Below, in pieces: positions 33,097 through 41,261 of a stretch of DNA of 64,000 nt. The notes beneath the pieces are model-generated. The model worked only from the letters and a program-made list of their open reading frames with translations, did no database searches and had not been told where the DNA came from. The position numbers were made by a program, and so were the translations under genes. Position 1 is the stretch's first letter. Each line of letters opens with the position of its first letter. This DNA comes from Myxococcales bacterium (lineage in GTDB: Bacteria; Myxococcota_A; Bradymonadia; UBA7976; UBA1532). The stretch lies in the NCBI GenBank assembly GCA_020633465.1, contig JACKDN010000009.1, forward strand, positions 186,001 to 250,000, given 5' to 3'.

Positions 33097-33786
33097 CAGG
33101 GTTCTCCTTCGGCCGGCTTCAACACGAACGGGTACTTCACGACCACCTCGCCCTGCCCCGACGGCGCGGGGTAGTCCACCTTGGCGAGGGCGTCGATCAC
33201 GCACATGCCCAGGAAGGGGTTGCCCAGGCCGTCCTCGATGACCTCGGCGTCGCCCAGGCTGCCTTTGCCCTCGCCCTGCCGGATGGTGAACTGCACCAGC
33301 AGCCGGCCCCCGAGGTCGGGGGTGCGCTTCAGCGCCTGCTCGTAGCAGCCGGCGACCGCGGGCTTGGCGGCCTGGATGGCGGTCTGCACGTCCTCGGCGT
33401 CGAGGCGGGCGGTGGACGCGCCGGCGTCGCCGGCGGGGCGTGGCGGCAGCGCGGCGGGCTCGGGCAGCTTGGCTCTCATCGCGGCCAGCCGGCGCAGGTC
33501 GTCGGCGTCGAGGGCGCGCTCGCCCTTCGGGGCGCCCGGGGCGAGGGCGGCGCGGGGACGCCGCTGGCCTGGGCGCCGGAGGGCGGGGGGCGGCGCGCTC
33601 GGGCGGCGCGCTGCCCAGGGGCGGCAGCGGCGCCGGCTTCGTCGGCTGGGCCAGGGGTCGCGGGATGGGGGCGGGCGGGGGCGCGGCCTCGGGCCCGTCG
33701 GCGTCGGGCATCAACAGCGCCCACCCCACGATGACCGCCGCGACGACCGAGAGCAGGCCCACCAGAGCCGCTGTGCGTGAGTTCAT
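33096..33786 (-). pseudogene. AgmX/PglI-type TonB-like protein interrupted by a frameshift
   Basis: The N-terminal part, read from ATG 33786 (GAGGAGG upstream), gives NSRTAALVGLLSVVAAVIVG, a single TM anchor, then a Pro-rich linker. The C-terminal part lies in another frame, from about 33600 to 33096. It contains an AgmX/PglI C-terminal domain: EDVQTAIQAAKPAVAGCYEQ, then RLLVQFTIRQGEGKGSLG and PFLGMCVIDALAKVDYPAP. Moving from one frame to the other needs one base to be skipped. The break lies in the Pro-rich region, where a six-G run (plus-strand about 33585-33590) is a likely indel or sequencing-error site. If intact it would be a TonB/AgmX-like energy transducer of about 230 residues. Whether the frameshift is real is not known. 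Confidence 0.7.
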
Positions 33787-33804
33787 GCCCGCCTCCTCGG
33801 CGCC

Positions 33805-33833
33805 TTGACGCGTCCCCATCAGACCGCTACCAA
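33805..33833 (+). promoter_or_regulatory. Candidate sigma-70 promoter of the SDR gene
   Basis: TTGACG (33805-33810), a 17-base spacer and TACCAA (33828-33833) lie about 30 bases before the SDR start at 33863, in the 76-base divergent gap. The -35 is good and the -10 fair. Confidence 0.4.
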
Positions 33834-33862
33834 GGCTCGAAGTTCAATCCTCGGGGGCCCGC

Positions 33863-34660
33863 ATGCGGCCGAGTCAGGTGTTTCGGGCCGACCTGCTGGC
33901 CGACAAGGTGGTCGTCGTCACCGGCGGCGGCTCGGGCATCGGGCGCGCCATCGTCGAAGAGTGCGCCGCCCTCGGCGCCCGCGTGGCCATCGGCGCGCGC
34001 AAGATCGAGCGCCTCGAGGCCACCGCCGCCGCCCTCGCCGCCGAGGGCGTCGAGTGCTACCACGCCGCGCTCGACATCCGCGACGACGACGCCGTCGCGG
34101 CCTGGGTCGACGCCGTACACGCCCACTTCGGCCGCATCGACGTGCTGGTCAACAACGCCGGCGGCCAGTTCCCGTCGCCGGCCATCGACATCCGCCCCAA
34201 GGGCTGGCGCGCGGTCATCGACACCAACCTCAACGGCACCTGGTACGTCAGCCAGGCCGCCGCGCGCCACATGGTGAAGCAGGGCGGCGGGCGCATCATC
34301 AACATCGTCGCCAACATGTGGCGCGGCTTCCCCGGCATGGCGCACACCGGCGCCGCGCGCGCCGGCGTCGTGAACCTGACCAAGACCCTCGCGCTCGAGT
34401 GGGCCAAGCACCACGTGCTGGTCAACGCGGTGGCCCCGGGCATCATCGAGTCGACCGGCCTCGAGACCTACCCGACCGAGGTGCGCGAGCAGATCATCCC
34501 CGAGATGAACAAGCACGTGCCGCTGAAGCGCCTGGGGCGGGTCGAAGACGTCGCCTGGGCGGTGGCCTACCTGGCCGGTCCGGGCGGCGACTACGTCACC
34601 GGCGAGACGTTCTGCGTCGATGGCGGGCAGGCGCATTGGGGGACCCCCTTCCCCATCTGA
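33863..34660 (+). CDS. Short-chain dehydrogenase/reductase of the PECR type
   Basis: 265 residues. Rossmann fold with TGGGSGIG (about 20-27), DIRD, NNAGG and NAVAPGI. The usual Tyr-x3-Lys is replaced: the segment reads GFPGMAHTGAARAGVVNLTK, with His and Arg where YxxxK is expected, as in peroxisomal trans-2-enoyl-CoA reductase (PECR) relatives to my memory. It likely reduces 2-enoyl-CoA or a similar acyl substrate with NADPH. The ElbB gene follows by 29 bases. Confidence 0.82.
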   Translation: MRPSQVFRADLLADKVVVVTGGGSGIGRAIVEECAALGARVAIGARKIERLEATAAALAAEGVECYHAALDIRDDDAVAAWVDAVHAHFGRIDVLVNNAGGQFPSPAIDIRPKGWRAVIDTNLNGTWYVSQAAARHMVKQGGGRIINIVANMWRGFPGMAHTGAARAGVVNLTKTLALEWAKHHVLVNAVAPGIIESTGLETYPTEVREQIIPEMNKHVPLKRLGRVEDVAWAVAYLAGPGGDYVTGETFCVDGGQAHWGTPFPI

Positions 34661-34689
34661 GGATCCCCGGACCCACGAGGAGGTGTGAC

Positions 34690-35352
34690 ATGGCGAAGAT
34701 CGGAGTCGTGCTCAGCGGCTGCGGCGTCTACGACGGCGCCGAGATCCACGAGGCGGTGCTGACGCTGCTGGCCATCGACGAGGCCGGCCACGAGGCGATC
34801 TGCATCGCCCCGCGCGGCCCGCAGATGCACGTGGTCGATCACAGCACCGGCGACGTCACCGGCGAGACGCGCGACGTCTTCGTCGAGGCGGCGCGCATCG
34901 CGCGCGGGGCGCCGACGGGGCTGTCCGAGATCACCGCCGACGACCTCGACGCGCTGGTCTTCCCGGGCGGCTTCGGCGCGGCCAAGAACCTGTGCGACTT
35001 CGCGGTCAACGGCAAGGACGCGAAGGCCCGGCCCGACGTGGCGGCGCTGGTGAAGGCGATGCACGCCGCGAAGAAGCCGCTGGGCTTCGCCTGCATCGCG
35101 CCGGCCCTCGCCGCGGTCATCTTCCGCGACGCGGGCGTGAAGGGCGTCGAGCTCACCATCGGTGACGAGGAGGGGCCAGCGGCCGCCATCGACGCGATGG
35201 GCGCCCACCACGTCACCTGCCCGGTGACCGAGACGCGCGTGGACGAGGCGAACAAGGTCGTCACCACGCCGGCGTACATGCTGGCCGGCCGCATCACCGA
35301 GGTGCGCGACAGCACCAAGGCCATGGTCGACCGCGTCGTGGCGATGCTCTGA
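34690..35352 (+). CDS. elbB: ElbB-type glyoxalase (DJ-1/PfpI superfamily)
   Basis: 220 residues from ATG 34690 (GAGGAGGT upstream). Class I glutamine-amidotransferase-like/DJ-1 fold. Family markers include VVLSGCGVYDGAEIHEAVL (about 6-24), DALVFPGGFGAAKNLCDFAV, and LGFACIAPAL with the nucleophilic Cys elbow. ElbB (previously linked to isoprenoid synthesis by genetics) has glyoxalase III-type activity in E. coli. Length and motifs agree. Confidence 0.9.
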   Translation: MAKIGVVLSGCGVYDGAEIHEAVLTLLAIDEAGHEAICIAPRGPQMHVVDHSTGDVTGETRDVFVEAARIARGAPTGLSEITADDLDALVFPGGFGAAKNLCDFAVNGKDAKARPDVAALVKAMHAAKKPLGFACIAPALAAVIFRDAGVKGVELTIGDEEGPAAAIDAMGAHHVTCPVTETRVDEANKVVTTPAYMLAGRITEVRDSTKAMVDRVVAML

Positions 35353-35360
35353 TCGCGCAG

Positions 35361-35390
35361 TTTCCGGCATGTCCGCCCCGCCGCTAACAT
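35361..35390 (+). promoter_or_regulatory. Weak candidate promoter of the Ig-like lipoprotein gene
   Basis: TTTCCG (35361-35366), an 18-base spacer and TAACAT (35385-35390) lie 25 bases before the ATG at 35416. The -10 element is good for such GC-rich DNA; the -35 is poor. Confidence 0.3.
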
Positions 35391-35415
35391 GGGCGGCCCG
35401 AGGGGAGGGGCACCG

Positions 35416-38400
35416 ATGCTTCGAACGCGCACCCTTGCGCTGGTGATGCTGGCGCTGGTCGCCGGCTGTGACGACGGCGACGAGCGGCCGGGCGAGATCA
35501 CCGACGCGCAGCCGGCCGACGCGCAGCCCGCCGACGCGGCGCCGCCGGCCGACGCCGAGCCCGCCATGGACGCCGGCCCCGACGCCGCGCCGGTCGATCC
35601 CGACGCCGCGCCGTCGGTGGACGCCGCGATCGTCGACGCCACGCCGATGGCCGACGCGGCGCCCGACGCCGCCCCCGACGCCCAGCCGCCCGACGAGGTG
35701 GCGCCCATCGTCGCCTTCACCGCGCCCGCCGACGGCGCCGAGGTGTTCGGCGAGGTGCCGGTGGCCCTCGAGGCCGCGGACGACCGCGGGCTGGCCTCGG
35801 TGACCGTGCTGGTCGACGGGCTGCTCGCCGCTCAGCTGGTCGAGGCGCCCTACACCTGGCAGTGGGCCACCGGCGGCCTGGCCGACGGCCCGTACCGGCT
35901 GACCGCGGTGGCCGAGGACGACGCCGGCAACACCGCCGAGGCGTTCGTCGATCTGCGCGTGCTCGATCCGTGCGTCGGCGGCGCCGCCTGCCCTCCGCAG
36001 CGCGTCGAGCTGGTGGCGCCGGCGGCGGGCGCGGCGGTCTGCGGCGTCACGCGCCTCGCCGCGACGGCCGACGAGGCGGGGCCGGTGACCTGGACCTTCG
36101 ATCTGGACGGCCAGGCGTTGCCTGGCGACGGCCCGTGGCGCGCCTGGGACACCACCGCGGCCGAGAACGGCCCCCACCGGCTGCGCGCGCTGGCCGAGAG
36201 CGTCGGGGGCGGTCGCGCCTTCGACCTGGGCACCGTCACCGTGCAGAACCCCTGCGCCGAGCCCGCGCCGGGCCTCGTCGTCATCACGCCCGAGGCGGAG
36301 GCGCTGCTGTCGGCCGACGTCGAGATCACCGCCGACGCGCCCGGCGCCGCCGTGGTGCGCTTCGCGGTCGACGGCGCCGAGATCGCCGTCGACGACGCCG
36401 CGCCCTTCGGCGCGCCCCTCGCCGTCGACGCGCTCGCCGACGGGGCCCACACGCTGCAGGCGTGGGCCATCGGCCCCGACGGCCAGGTGACCCCCGCGAC
36501 GGTCGCCTTCACGATCGATCGCACGCCCCCCACCGTCGAGATCGTGGGCCCCGCGGCCGACGCGCCGGTGGCCGGCGTGGTGCCCGTGGTCGTCAGCGCC
36601 GACGACGCCTCGGGCGTGGCGGGCGTGCAGGTGACCGTCGGCGACCGCGCGCCGGTCGAGCTCGAGGCCGCGCCGTGGACGCTCGCGGTCGACACGGCCG
36701 ACCTGCCCTCGGGCGACGTGCCGCTGCGGGTGGTGGCCACCGACGCCGCGGGCAACACCGCCGAGGCCCAGGGCACGCTGCGCGTGGATCGCGCGCCGAC
36801 GGTCGCCTTCGTCGCGCCCGCCGAGATGGCCGTCGTCGCCGGCGAGGTGCAGGTGCAGGTCGACGCGGCCGACGATCTGCAGCTGGCCGCGGTCGACCTC
36901 GAGGTCGACGGCTTCTTCTATGGCAGCTTCGACGGCGATGGCCTGCTGACCTGGACGCCGCCCTACACCGCGGGCGTGGTGACGCTGACGGCGGTGGCGA
37001 CGGACGGCGCGGGGCAGGTGACCCGCGCCGAACGGATGGTCGAGATCGATCACCCGCTCGAGCTGTCGCTGCGCCTGTGCGTCGACGACGCCTGCGCGCC
37101 CCTCGAGCCCGACACCGAGATCACCGGCGCCGTGCGCGTCGAGGTCGAGGCCCGCGACGACGACGGCCCGCCGGCGCGCGTGGTGGTGCTGGTCGACGAC
37201 GACCGCCTGCTGGACGCGCGCATGCCGCCCTTCGCCGCGGCCGTCGACACCACCGGGTACGCCGACGGCGCGCACGACATCGTCGTCTCGGCGGTGGGCG
37301 CCAGCGGCGCGCTGGCCGATCTGCGCGTGCCGGTGCGGGTGAACAACTGCGATCGGGATCACGACGGCTTCGCGGCGCGCGGGCCGGCCTGCGGGGGCCG
37401 CGACTGCGACGACGGCGACCCGACGGTGAACCCCGAGGCCGACGACCTCGAGATGGACGGCACCGACCAGAACTGCGACGGGCGCGACGGCCCCGAGCCG
37501 GACGCAGGCATCGACATGGGCGTCGACCTGAACCCGCCCGACGGCGGCCTGCCGCCCCAGGAGTACTTCGGCCCGGCCACGCGCACCAGCGCGCTCGACT
37601 TCCCCGCCGACGTCGCGGCGGCGCGGGCCGCCGGCTGCACGGTGGTCGGCAGCAACGCGGGCACCACGCTGCGCAGCTGGCTGGGTCAGCTGCGCATCGA
37701 CAGCCTGCAACCCTACGTCGAGCTGCGGCCGGACGGCGGGGCGCCCATCTTCAACTTCAGCGTCGCCAAGGGCTTCAACACCGGCGACACGCTGGCCACC
37801 GTCGGCGCGGTGGATCTCTGGACGATGGCCGGGGTGCGCGACAGCGCGCGCAACCTGGTCAACCCGATCTCGCTGGTCGACCCCGAGGCCGAGCTGCCCG
37901 AGCCTCGGCTGATGTTCCCCGCGGTGGCCATCGCGCCCGACGGCAGCTATCGCACCGATCCCGGCAGCTTCTTGCTGCCCTTCCCGGTGGGCAACGACAT
38001 CATCATCGACATCAACCTGCGGGCGGCGCAGCTGAGCGGCCGGCTGATCCTCGACGGCCCCGGCTACGGCTTCGAGGACGGGCTGATCGAGGGCTACTGG
38101 ATCGAAGAGGACATCGTGGCCTGGTTCGGCCAGGTGCAGTCCGCCTGCCTCGAGCCGGGCGCGCCGGCCATCTGCCAGACGCTGCTGTTCGTGCTGCCGC
38201 CGGGCACGCCGCCGGCGACGATCATCTCGACGCTGCGCCAGTTCTTCGGGGGCTTCGACACGGCCTGGGTGGACGGCCAGCCGGTCGCCTGCGGCGGCGC
38301 CGATCAGCCGGTCTGCGACTCGGTCAGCGTCTGCCTGCAGGCCGCGGGCGAGGGCTCGGTGCTGCACGGCGTGCAGGGCGCGCTCGAGGATCCCTGCGTC

Positions 38401-38625
38401 GTGGCCTGCGATCCCTTCGCCGACTGCGCCACCTGGACCGGCGACTCGACCTGCGGCGCGCTGACCCCCGGCCACCGGCTGCTGGTGCGTCGCGCCTGCA
38501 CCCGCGCCTGCGCCGCGGGCGACTTCCTCGCCGAGCAGCTGCACGGGCAGGCCACCTGCGCCGACCGCGTGCAGTTCGGGCGCGACCGCATCGCCGACTT
38601 CGGCGTCCTGTGCGACGGACCCTGA
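35416..38625 (+). CDS. Large Ig-like, MopE-motif lipoprotein
   Basis: 1069 residues from ATG 35416. The lipoprotein signal ends LVAGC|DD and is followed by a 70-residue Asp/Ala/Pro linker. About five Ig-like units run from 95 to 640, with recurring PYTWQWATGGLADGPYRLTA, AVAEDDAGNTAEA and VVATDAAGNTAEA patterns of Big_9/bacterial Ig-like adhesins. A MopE-type calcium motif (DRDHDGF, CDDGDPTVNPEA, DGTDQNCDG) sits near 646-690. The C-terminal 370 residues are beta-rich with late Cys pairs and no recognised domain. Likely exposed on the cell surface; ligand or partner unknown. Confidence 0.8.
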   Translation: MLRTRTLALVMLALVAGCDDGDERPGEITDAQPADAQPADAAPPADAEPAMDAGPDAAPVDPDAAPSVDAAIVDATPMADAAPDAAPDAQPPDEVAPIVAFTAPADGAEVFGEVPVALEAADDRGLASVTVLVDGLLAAQLVEAPYTWQWATGGLADGPYRLTAVAEDDAGNTAEAFVDLRVLDPCVGGAACPPQRVELVAPAAGAAVCGVTRLAATADEAGPVTWTFDLDGQALPGDGPWRAWDTTAAENGPHRLRALAESVGGGRAFDLGTVTVQNPCAEPAPGLVVITPEAEALLSADVEITADAPGAAVVRFAVDGAEIAVDDAAPFGAPLAVDALADGAHTLQAWAIGPDGQVTPATVAFTIDRTPPTVEIVGPAADAPVAGVVPVVVSADDASGVAGVQVTVGDRAPVELEAAPWTLAVDTADLPSGDVPLRVVATDAAGNTAEAQGTLRVDRAPTVAFVAPAEMAVVAGEVQVQVDAADDLQLAAVDLEVDGFFYGSFDGDGLLTWTPPYTAGVVTLTAVATDGAGQVTRAERMVEIDHPLELSLRLCVDDACAPLEPDTEITGAVRVEVEARDDDGPPARVVVLVDDDRLLDARMPPFAAAVDTTGYADGAHDIVVSAVGASGALADLRVPVRVNNCDRDHDGFAARGPACGGRDCDDGDPTVNPEADDLEMDGTDQNCDGRDGPEPDAGIDMGVDLNPPDGGLPPQEYFGPATRTSALDFPADVAAARAAGCTVVGSNAGTTLRSWLGQLRIDSLQPYVELRPDGGAPIFNFSVAKGFNTGDTLATVGAVDLWTMAGVRDSARNLVNPISLVDPEAELPEPRLMFPAVAIAPDGSYRTDPGSFLLPFPVGNDIIIDINLRAAQLSGRLILDGPGYGFEDGLIEGYWIEEDIVAWFGQVQSACLEPGAPAICQTLLFVLPPGTPPATIISTLRQFFGGFDTAWVDGQPVACGGADQPVCDSVSVCLQAAGEGSVLHGVQGALEDPCVVACDPFADCATWTGDSTCGALTPGHRLLVRRACTRACAAGDFLAEQLHGQATCADRVQFGRDRIADFGVLCDGP

Positions 38626-38638
38626 GAGGGAGAACGAG

Positions 38639-38989
38639 ATGAGCGACGTGGTGTGCGACCTCGCGGACAAGTCCTGCGAGCCCTGCCGGGGGGGCGTGCC
38701 GCCCTTGACCGCCGATGAGATCGCCCCGCTGGCGGGGCAGCTCGACGCCGCGTGGTCGGTGGTCGATCACCACCACCTGCATCGGCAGTACGACTTCCCG
38801 AACTGGAAGCAGGCGCAGGCCTTCGTGAACGTGATCGGCGATCTGGCCGAGTCCGAGGGCCACCACCCCGACCTGCAGCTCGGCTGGGGCAAGGTGGTGG
38901 TCGAGCTGCACACGCACAAGATCGATGGGCTGGCCGAGGCCGACTTCGTCCTGGCGGCGAAGATCGAGCGCGCCTTCGAGCAGCGCTGA
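38639..38989 (+). CDS. phhB: Pterin-4a-carbinolamine dehydratase
   Basis: 116 residues. The PCD fold is clear: FPNWKQAQAFVNVIGDLAES, EGHHPDLQLGWGKVVVELHT with the active-site His pair, then GLAEADFVLAAKI. It dehydrates 4a-hydroxytetrahydrobiopterin during pterin recycling for aromatic amino-acid hydroxylases. The N-terminal 25 residues contain two extra Cys (DKSCEPCRGG) as in many bacterial PCDs. No phhA is in the window. Confidence 0.92.
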   Translation: MSDVVCDLADKSCEPCRGGVPPLTADEIAPLAGQLDAAWSVVDHHHLHRQYDFPNWKQAQAFVNVIGDLAESEGHHPDLQLGWGKVVVELHTHKIDGLAEADFVLAAKIERAFEQR

Positions 38990-39001
38990 CCCCGAGCGCG
39001 T

Positions 39002-39658
39002 CTACCGGCGGATGCCCAACAGCAGGCCGTCGGGCGTGGGGATGCACACCGAGTCGAAGTGGGCGCCCACCTGCTCGTGCAGGCGGCGCACGGCGGCGGC
39101 CTCGGCGCGCGCGGGATCGAGCAGCTTGCCGAAGAAGTAGGCGTTGTCGGCCAGCAGCAGGCCGCCGCGGCGCAGGTTCGCCGCGGCCCAGGCGCCGTAG
39201 GCGTCGTAGCGGCCCTTGTCGGCGTCGATGAAGACGGCGTCGAAGGGGCCGAGCGGCTCGAGCGTGGGCAGCGTGGCGACCGCGTCGCCTTCGACGACGG
39301 TGACGCGGTCGCTCAGCCCGGCGGCGGCCAGGTTGGCGCGGGCCACGCGCGCGTGCTTCGGCTCGAACTCGAGCGTCCACAGGTGGCCGTCCGGCGCCAG
39401 GCCGCGGGCGAGGTGGACGGCCGAGAAGCCGGCCAGCGTGCCCACCTCGATCACCTTGCGCGCGCCGACGAGGCGCATCAGCAGGTGCAGCAGGCGGCCC
39501 TCGCTGCGGCCCACCTGGATGGCGGGCATGTCCTCGTTGCCCGGCGCCTCGAAGGCGCGGGCGAGGGCGGGATCGAGGCCCGCGTGGCGGGCGTCGGTCC
39601 AAGCGAGGATGTCGGGATCGGCGTAGCGCGCGCCGGCGCGGGAGTCGTTGTCGGCCAT
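39002..39658 (-). CDS. Caffeoyl-CoA-type O-methyltransferase
   Basis: 218 residues. Methyltransf_3 family: KVIEVGTLAGFSAVHLARGL (about 67-86) as the SAM loop, LWTLEFEPKHARVARANLA, and FDAVFIDADKGRYDAYGAWA with the metal-binding Asp pair (FIDADK), then the NAYFFGK-type ligand region. A divalent-metal, SAM-dependent O-methyltransferase of small catechol-type substrates. It lies 10 bases downstream of the deoxynucleoside kinase gene and is probably co-transcribed. Confidence 0.87.
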   Translation of the reverse strand: MADNDSRAGARYADPDILAWTDARHAGLDPALARAFEAPGNEDMPAIQVGRSEGRLLHLLMRLVGARKVIEVGTLAGFSAVHLARGLAPDGHLWTLEFEPKHARVARANLAAAGLSDRVTVVEGDAVATLPTLEPLGPFDAVFIDADKGRYDAYGAWAAANLRRGGLLLADNAYFFGKLLDPARAEAAAVRRLHEQVGAHFDSVCIPTPDGLLLGIRR

Positions 39659-39668
39659 GGGGCCCCTC

Positions 39669-40322
39669 TCAGCGGGTGGGCTGCCAGGTGACCTCGCGCA
39701 GGAACGAGCCCTTCAGGTACTCGCGCTCGATCACCGTGGCCATCTCGTCGACGTCGCGGAACTGCTCCCAGCACACGCGGATGACCGGGACGCTGCGGCT
39801 GATGTCCTCGATGAACTCGTTGTAGGCCTGGTGCAGCGACTCGAGGTACGCCATCGAGATGCCCGACTCGACGTCGCGGCTGCGCAGCTGGATGCGCTTC
39901 ATCGACGACTCGGGGCTGAGGTCGAGGTAGATGATGACGTTGGGCCGGCACATGAAGTTGCTCATGTGGCGGAACAGCTGGCGATACGTGTCGTAGTCGC
40001 GGGCGTCCATCAGGCCCTGCTGCACCAGCGTCTTCGCGAAGACCGCGTCCTCGTAGATGGTGCGGTCCTGCACGCCGCCGCCGCCGCGCCAGATGATCTC
40101 CTGGTGCTGCTGGAAGCGGCGGTTCAGCAGGTAGATCTGCGTGGCGAACGCGTAACGCTGGGTGTCGCGGTAGAAGTCCTCGAGGTACGCGTTGTCGGCC
40201 ACCGGCTCGAAGTAGACGGGCAGGTCGAGGTGCTCGCCGAGCGCCTTGGCCAGCGTGGTCTTGCCGGCGCCGATGAGCCCGGCGATGCCGATGAACAGGT
40301 CCTGCAGTGCCTCTCGCTTCAC
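39669..40322 (-). CDS. Deoxynucleoside kinase family protein
   Basis: 217 residues from GTG 40322 (GGAGGGG six bases upstream); longer readings add only shadow-like Arg-rich sequence. dNK fold with P-loop GLIGAGKTTLAKAL (about 15-28), the EPVADNAYLEDFY substrate region, and DRTIYEDAVFA as the DRS-like motif. The lid appears as KRIQLRSRDVESGI. It phosphorylates deoxynucleosides for DNA-precursor salvage; specificity cannot be read. Confidence 0.87.
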   Translation of the reverse strand: MKREALQDLFIGIAGLIGAGKTTLAKALGEHLDLPVYFEPVADNAYLEDFYRDTQRYAFATQIYLLNRRFQQHQEIIWRGGGGVQDRTIYEDAVFAKTLVQQGLMDARDYDTYRQLFRHMSNFMCRPNVIIYLDLSPESSMKRIQLRSRDVESGISMAYLESLHQAYNEFIEDISRSVPVIRVCWEQFRDVDEMATVIEREYLKGSFLREVTWQPTR

Positions 40323-40436
40323 GGGCCGCCCCTCCGGTCGAAGGCGGTGTTGTACCACAGCGCGCGCGGGGGCGCGGCGGCTTCGCATTCTCGGGGCACG
40401 CGCGTTGCACCCTGGGTCTCTCGTTCGAATCCGCTT

Positions 40437-40465
40437 TTGAAATTGGATTTCAATGCCGCTACTCT
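40437..40465 (+). promoter_or_regulatory. Promoter with overlapping palindromic operator before bfd
   Basis: TTGAAA (40437-40442), a 17-base spacer and TACTCT (40460-40465) form a good sigma-70 promoter 27 bases before the bfd ATG. The perfect 7-3-7 palindrome TTGAAAT-TGG-ATTTCAA (40437-40453) covers the -35 element. AT-rich palindromes over iron-storage promoters suggest a Fur-family (or Rrf2-type) repressor site. The region is distinctly AT-rich for this genome. Confidence 0.62.
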
Positions 40466-40491
40466 GAGCGAGCCTGGATGGCGGGAGGTCG

Positions 40492-40680
40492 ATGGTGATC
40501 ATCTGTCTCTGCGAAGGGGTGACCGACCGGGACGTGCGCGACGCTGCGAAGCGCGGCGCGGCGTCGCTGGACGATCTGGTGCAGACCTGTCGGGCGGGCG
40601 GCGATTGTGGGCAGTGCCGGGCCGATCTCCGGCGCCTGCTGCGCGAGCAGACGGCCCGGCCCCGCAAGGAAGAGCGCTGA
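40492..40680 (+). CDS. bfd: Bacterioferritin-associated ferredoxin
   Basis: 62 residues. Bfd/BFD-like [2Fe-2S] domain: ICLCEGVTDRDV at the N-terminus and CRAGGDCGQC, so the cluster ligands are C5, C7, C39 and C42. Bfd binds bacterioferritin and delivers electrons to release stored iron. Bacterioferritin follows 88 bases later, so the pair forms a storage and release unit behind the palindromic promoter. Confidence 0.88.
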   Translation: MVIICLCEGVTDRDVRDAAKRGAASLDDLVQTCRAGGDCGQCRADLRRLLREQTARPRKEER

Positions 40681-40768
40681 TCCGAGGGCGCCGCCCGGCG
40701 CCGGGTTGACGCGACGTCGCGGGCGTGCGACGCATCCGTTCGATTCGGACCGCACCAAGGAGCGCCCC

Positions 40769-41239
40769 GTGGCCCGCAAGCCCGATCAGACGATCATCAA
40801 CGCCCTCAACGAGATCCTCACCGCCGAGCTGACGGCCATCAACCAGTACTTCCTGCACGCCAAGATGTGCGCGGACTGGGGCTACTCGAAGCTGCACAGC
40901 TACGTCCGTCACGAGTCCATCGACGAGATGAAGCACGCCGAGCAGCTGATCGAGCGCATCCTCTACCTCAACGGCGTGCCCAACGTGCAGCGCCTGGGCA
41001 AGGTGCGCATCGGCGAGACGGTGCCCGAGCAGCTGGCGCTGGATCTCGAGCTCGAGTACCTGGCCGTGCCGCGCCTCAACAAGGCGATCGAGCTGGTGCG
41101 CGAGGCGGGCGACAACGGCACGCGGGCGCTGCTCGAGGAGATCCTCACCAGCGAGGAGGAGCACATCGAGTGGCTCGAGGCCCAGCACACGCTCATCGAG
41201 CAGATGGGCCTCGAGAACTACCTGGCCCAGCAGATCTGA
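40769..41239 (+). CDS. bfr: Bacterioferritin
   Basis: 156 residues from GTG 40769 with AAGGAG upstream. A four-helix ferritin. Counting from this start, the ferroxidase ligands are E20, Y27, E53, H56, E96, E129 and H132, and the haem-binding Met is M54 (DEMKHAE), each at the E. coli Bfr position plus two. Bfr oxidises Fe2+ and stores it as a mineral core in a 24-mer. The complete set supports an active enzyme that binds haem. Confidence 0.95.
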   Translation: MARKPDQTIINALNEILTAELTAINQYFLHAKMCADWGYSKLHSYVRHESIDEMKHAEQLIERILYLNGVPNVQRLGKVRIGETVPEQLALDLELEYLAVPRLNKAIELVREAGDNGTRALLEEILTSEEEHIEWLEAQHTLIEQMGLENYLAQQI

Positions 41240-41261
41240 TCCGGCCGGGCCGGCCGGCCCG

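Noticed and set aside
33476..33724. A third-frame open stretch inside the AgmX-type region as a separate gene
   Set aside because: It has no domain or ribosome-binding site and is best explained as a shadow over the Pro-rich linker.
34591..38670. A 1359-codon open frame on the minus strand, and similar long antisense frames such as 3854-6517 (+)
   Set aside because: They lie antisense to clear genes, are rich in Arg, Ala and His, lack domains and arise because very GC-rich DNA has few stop codons.
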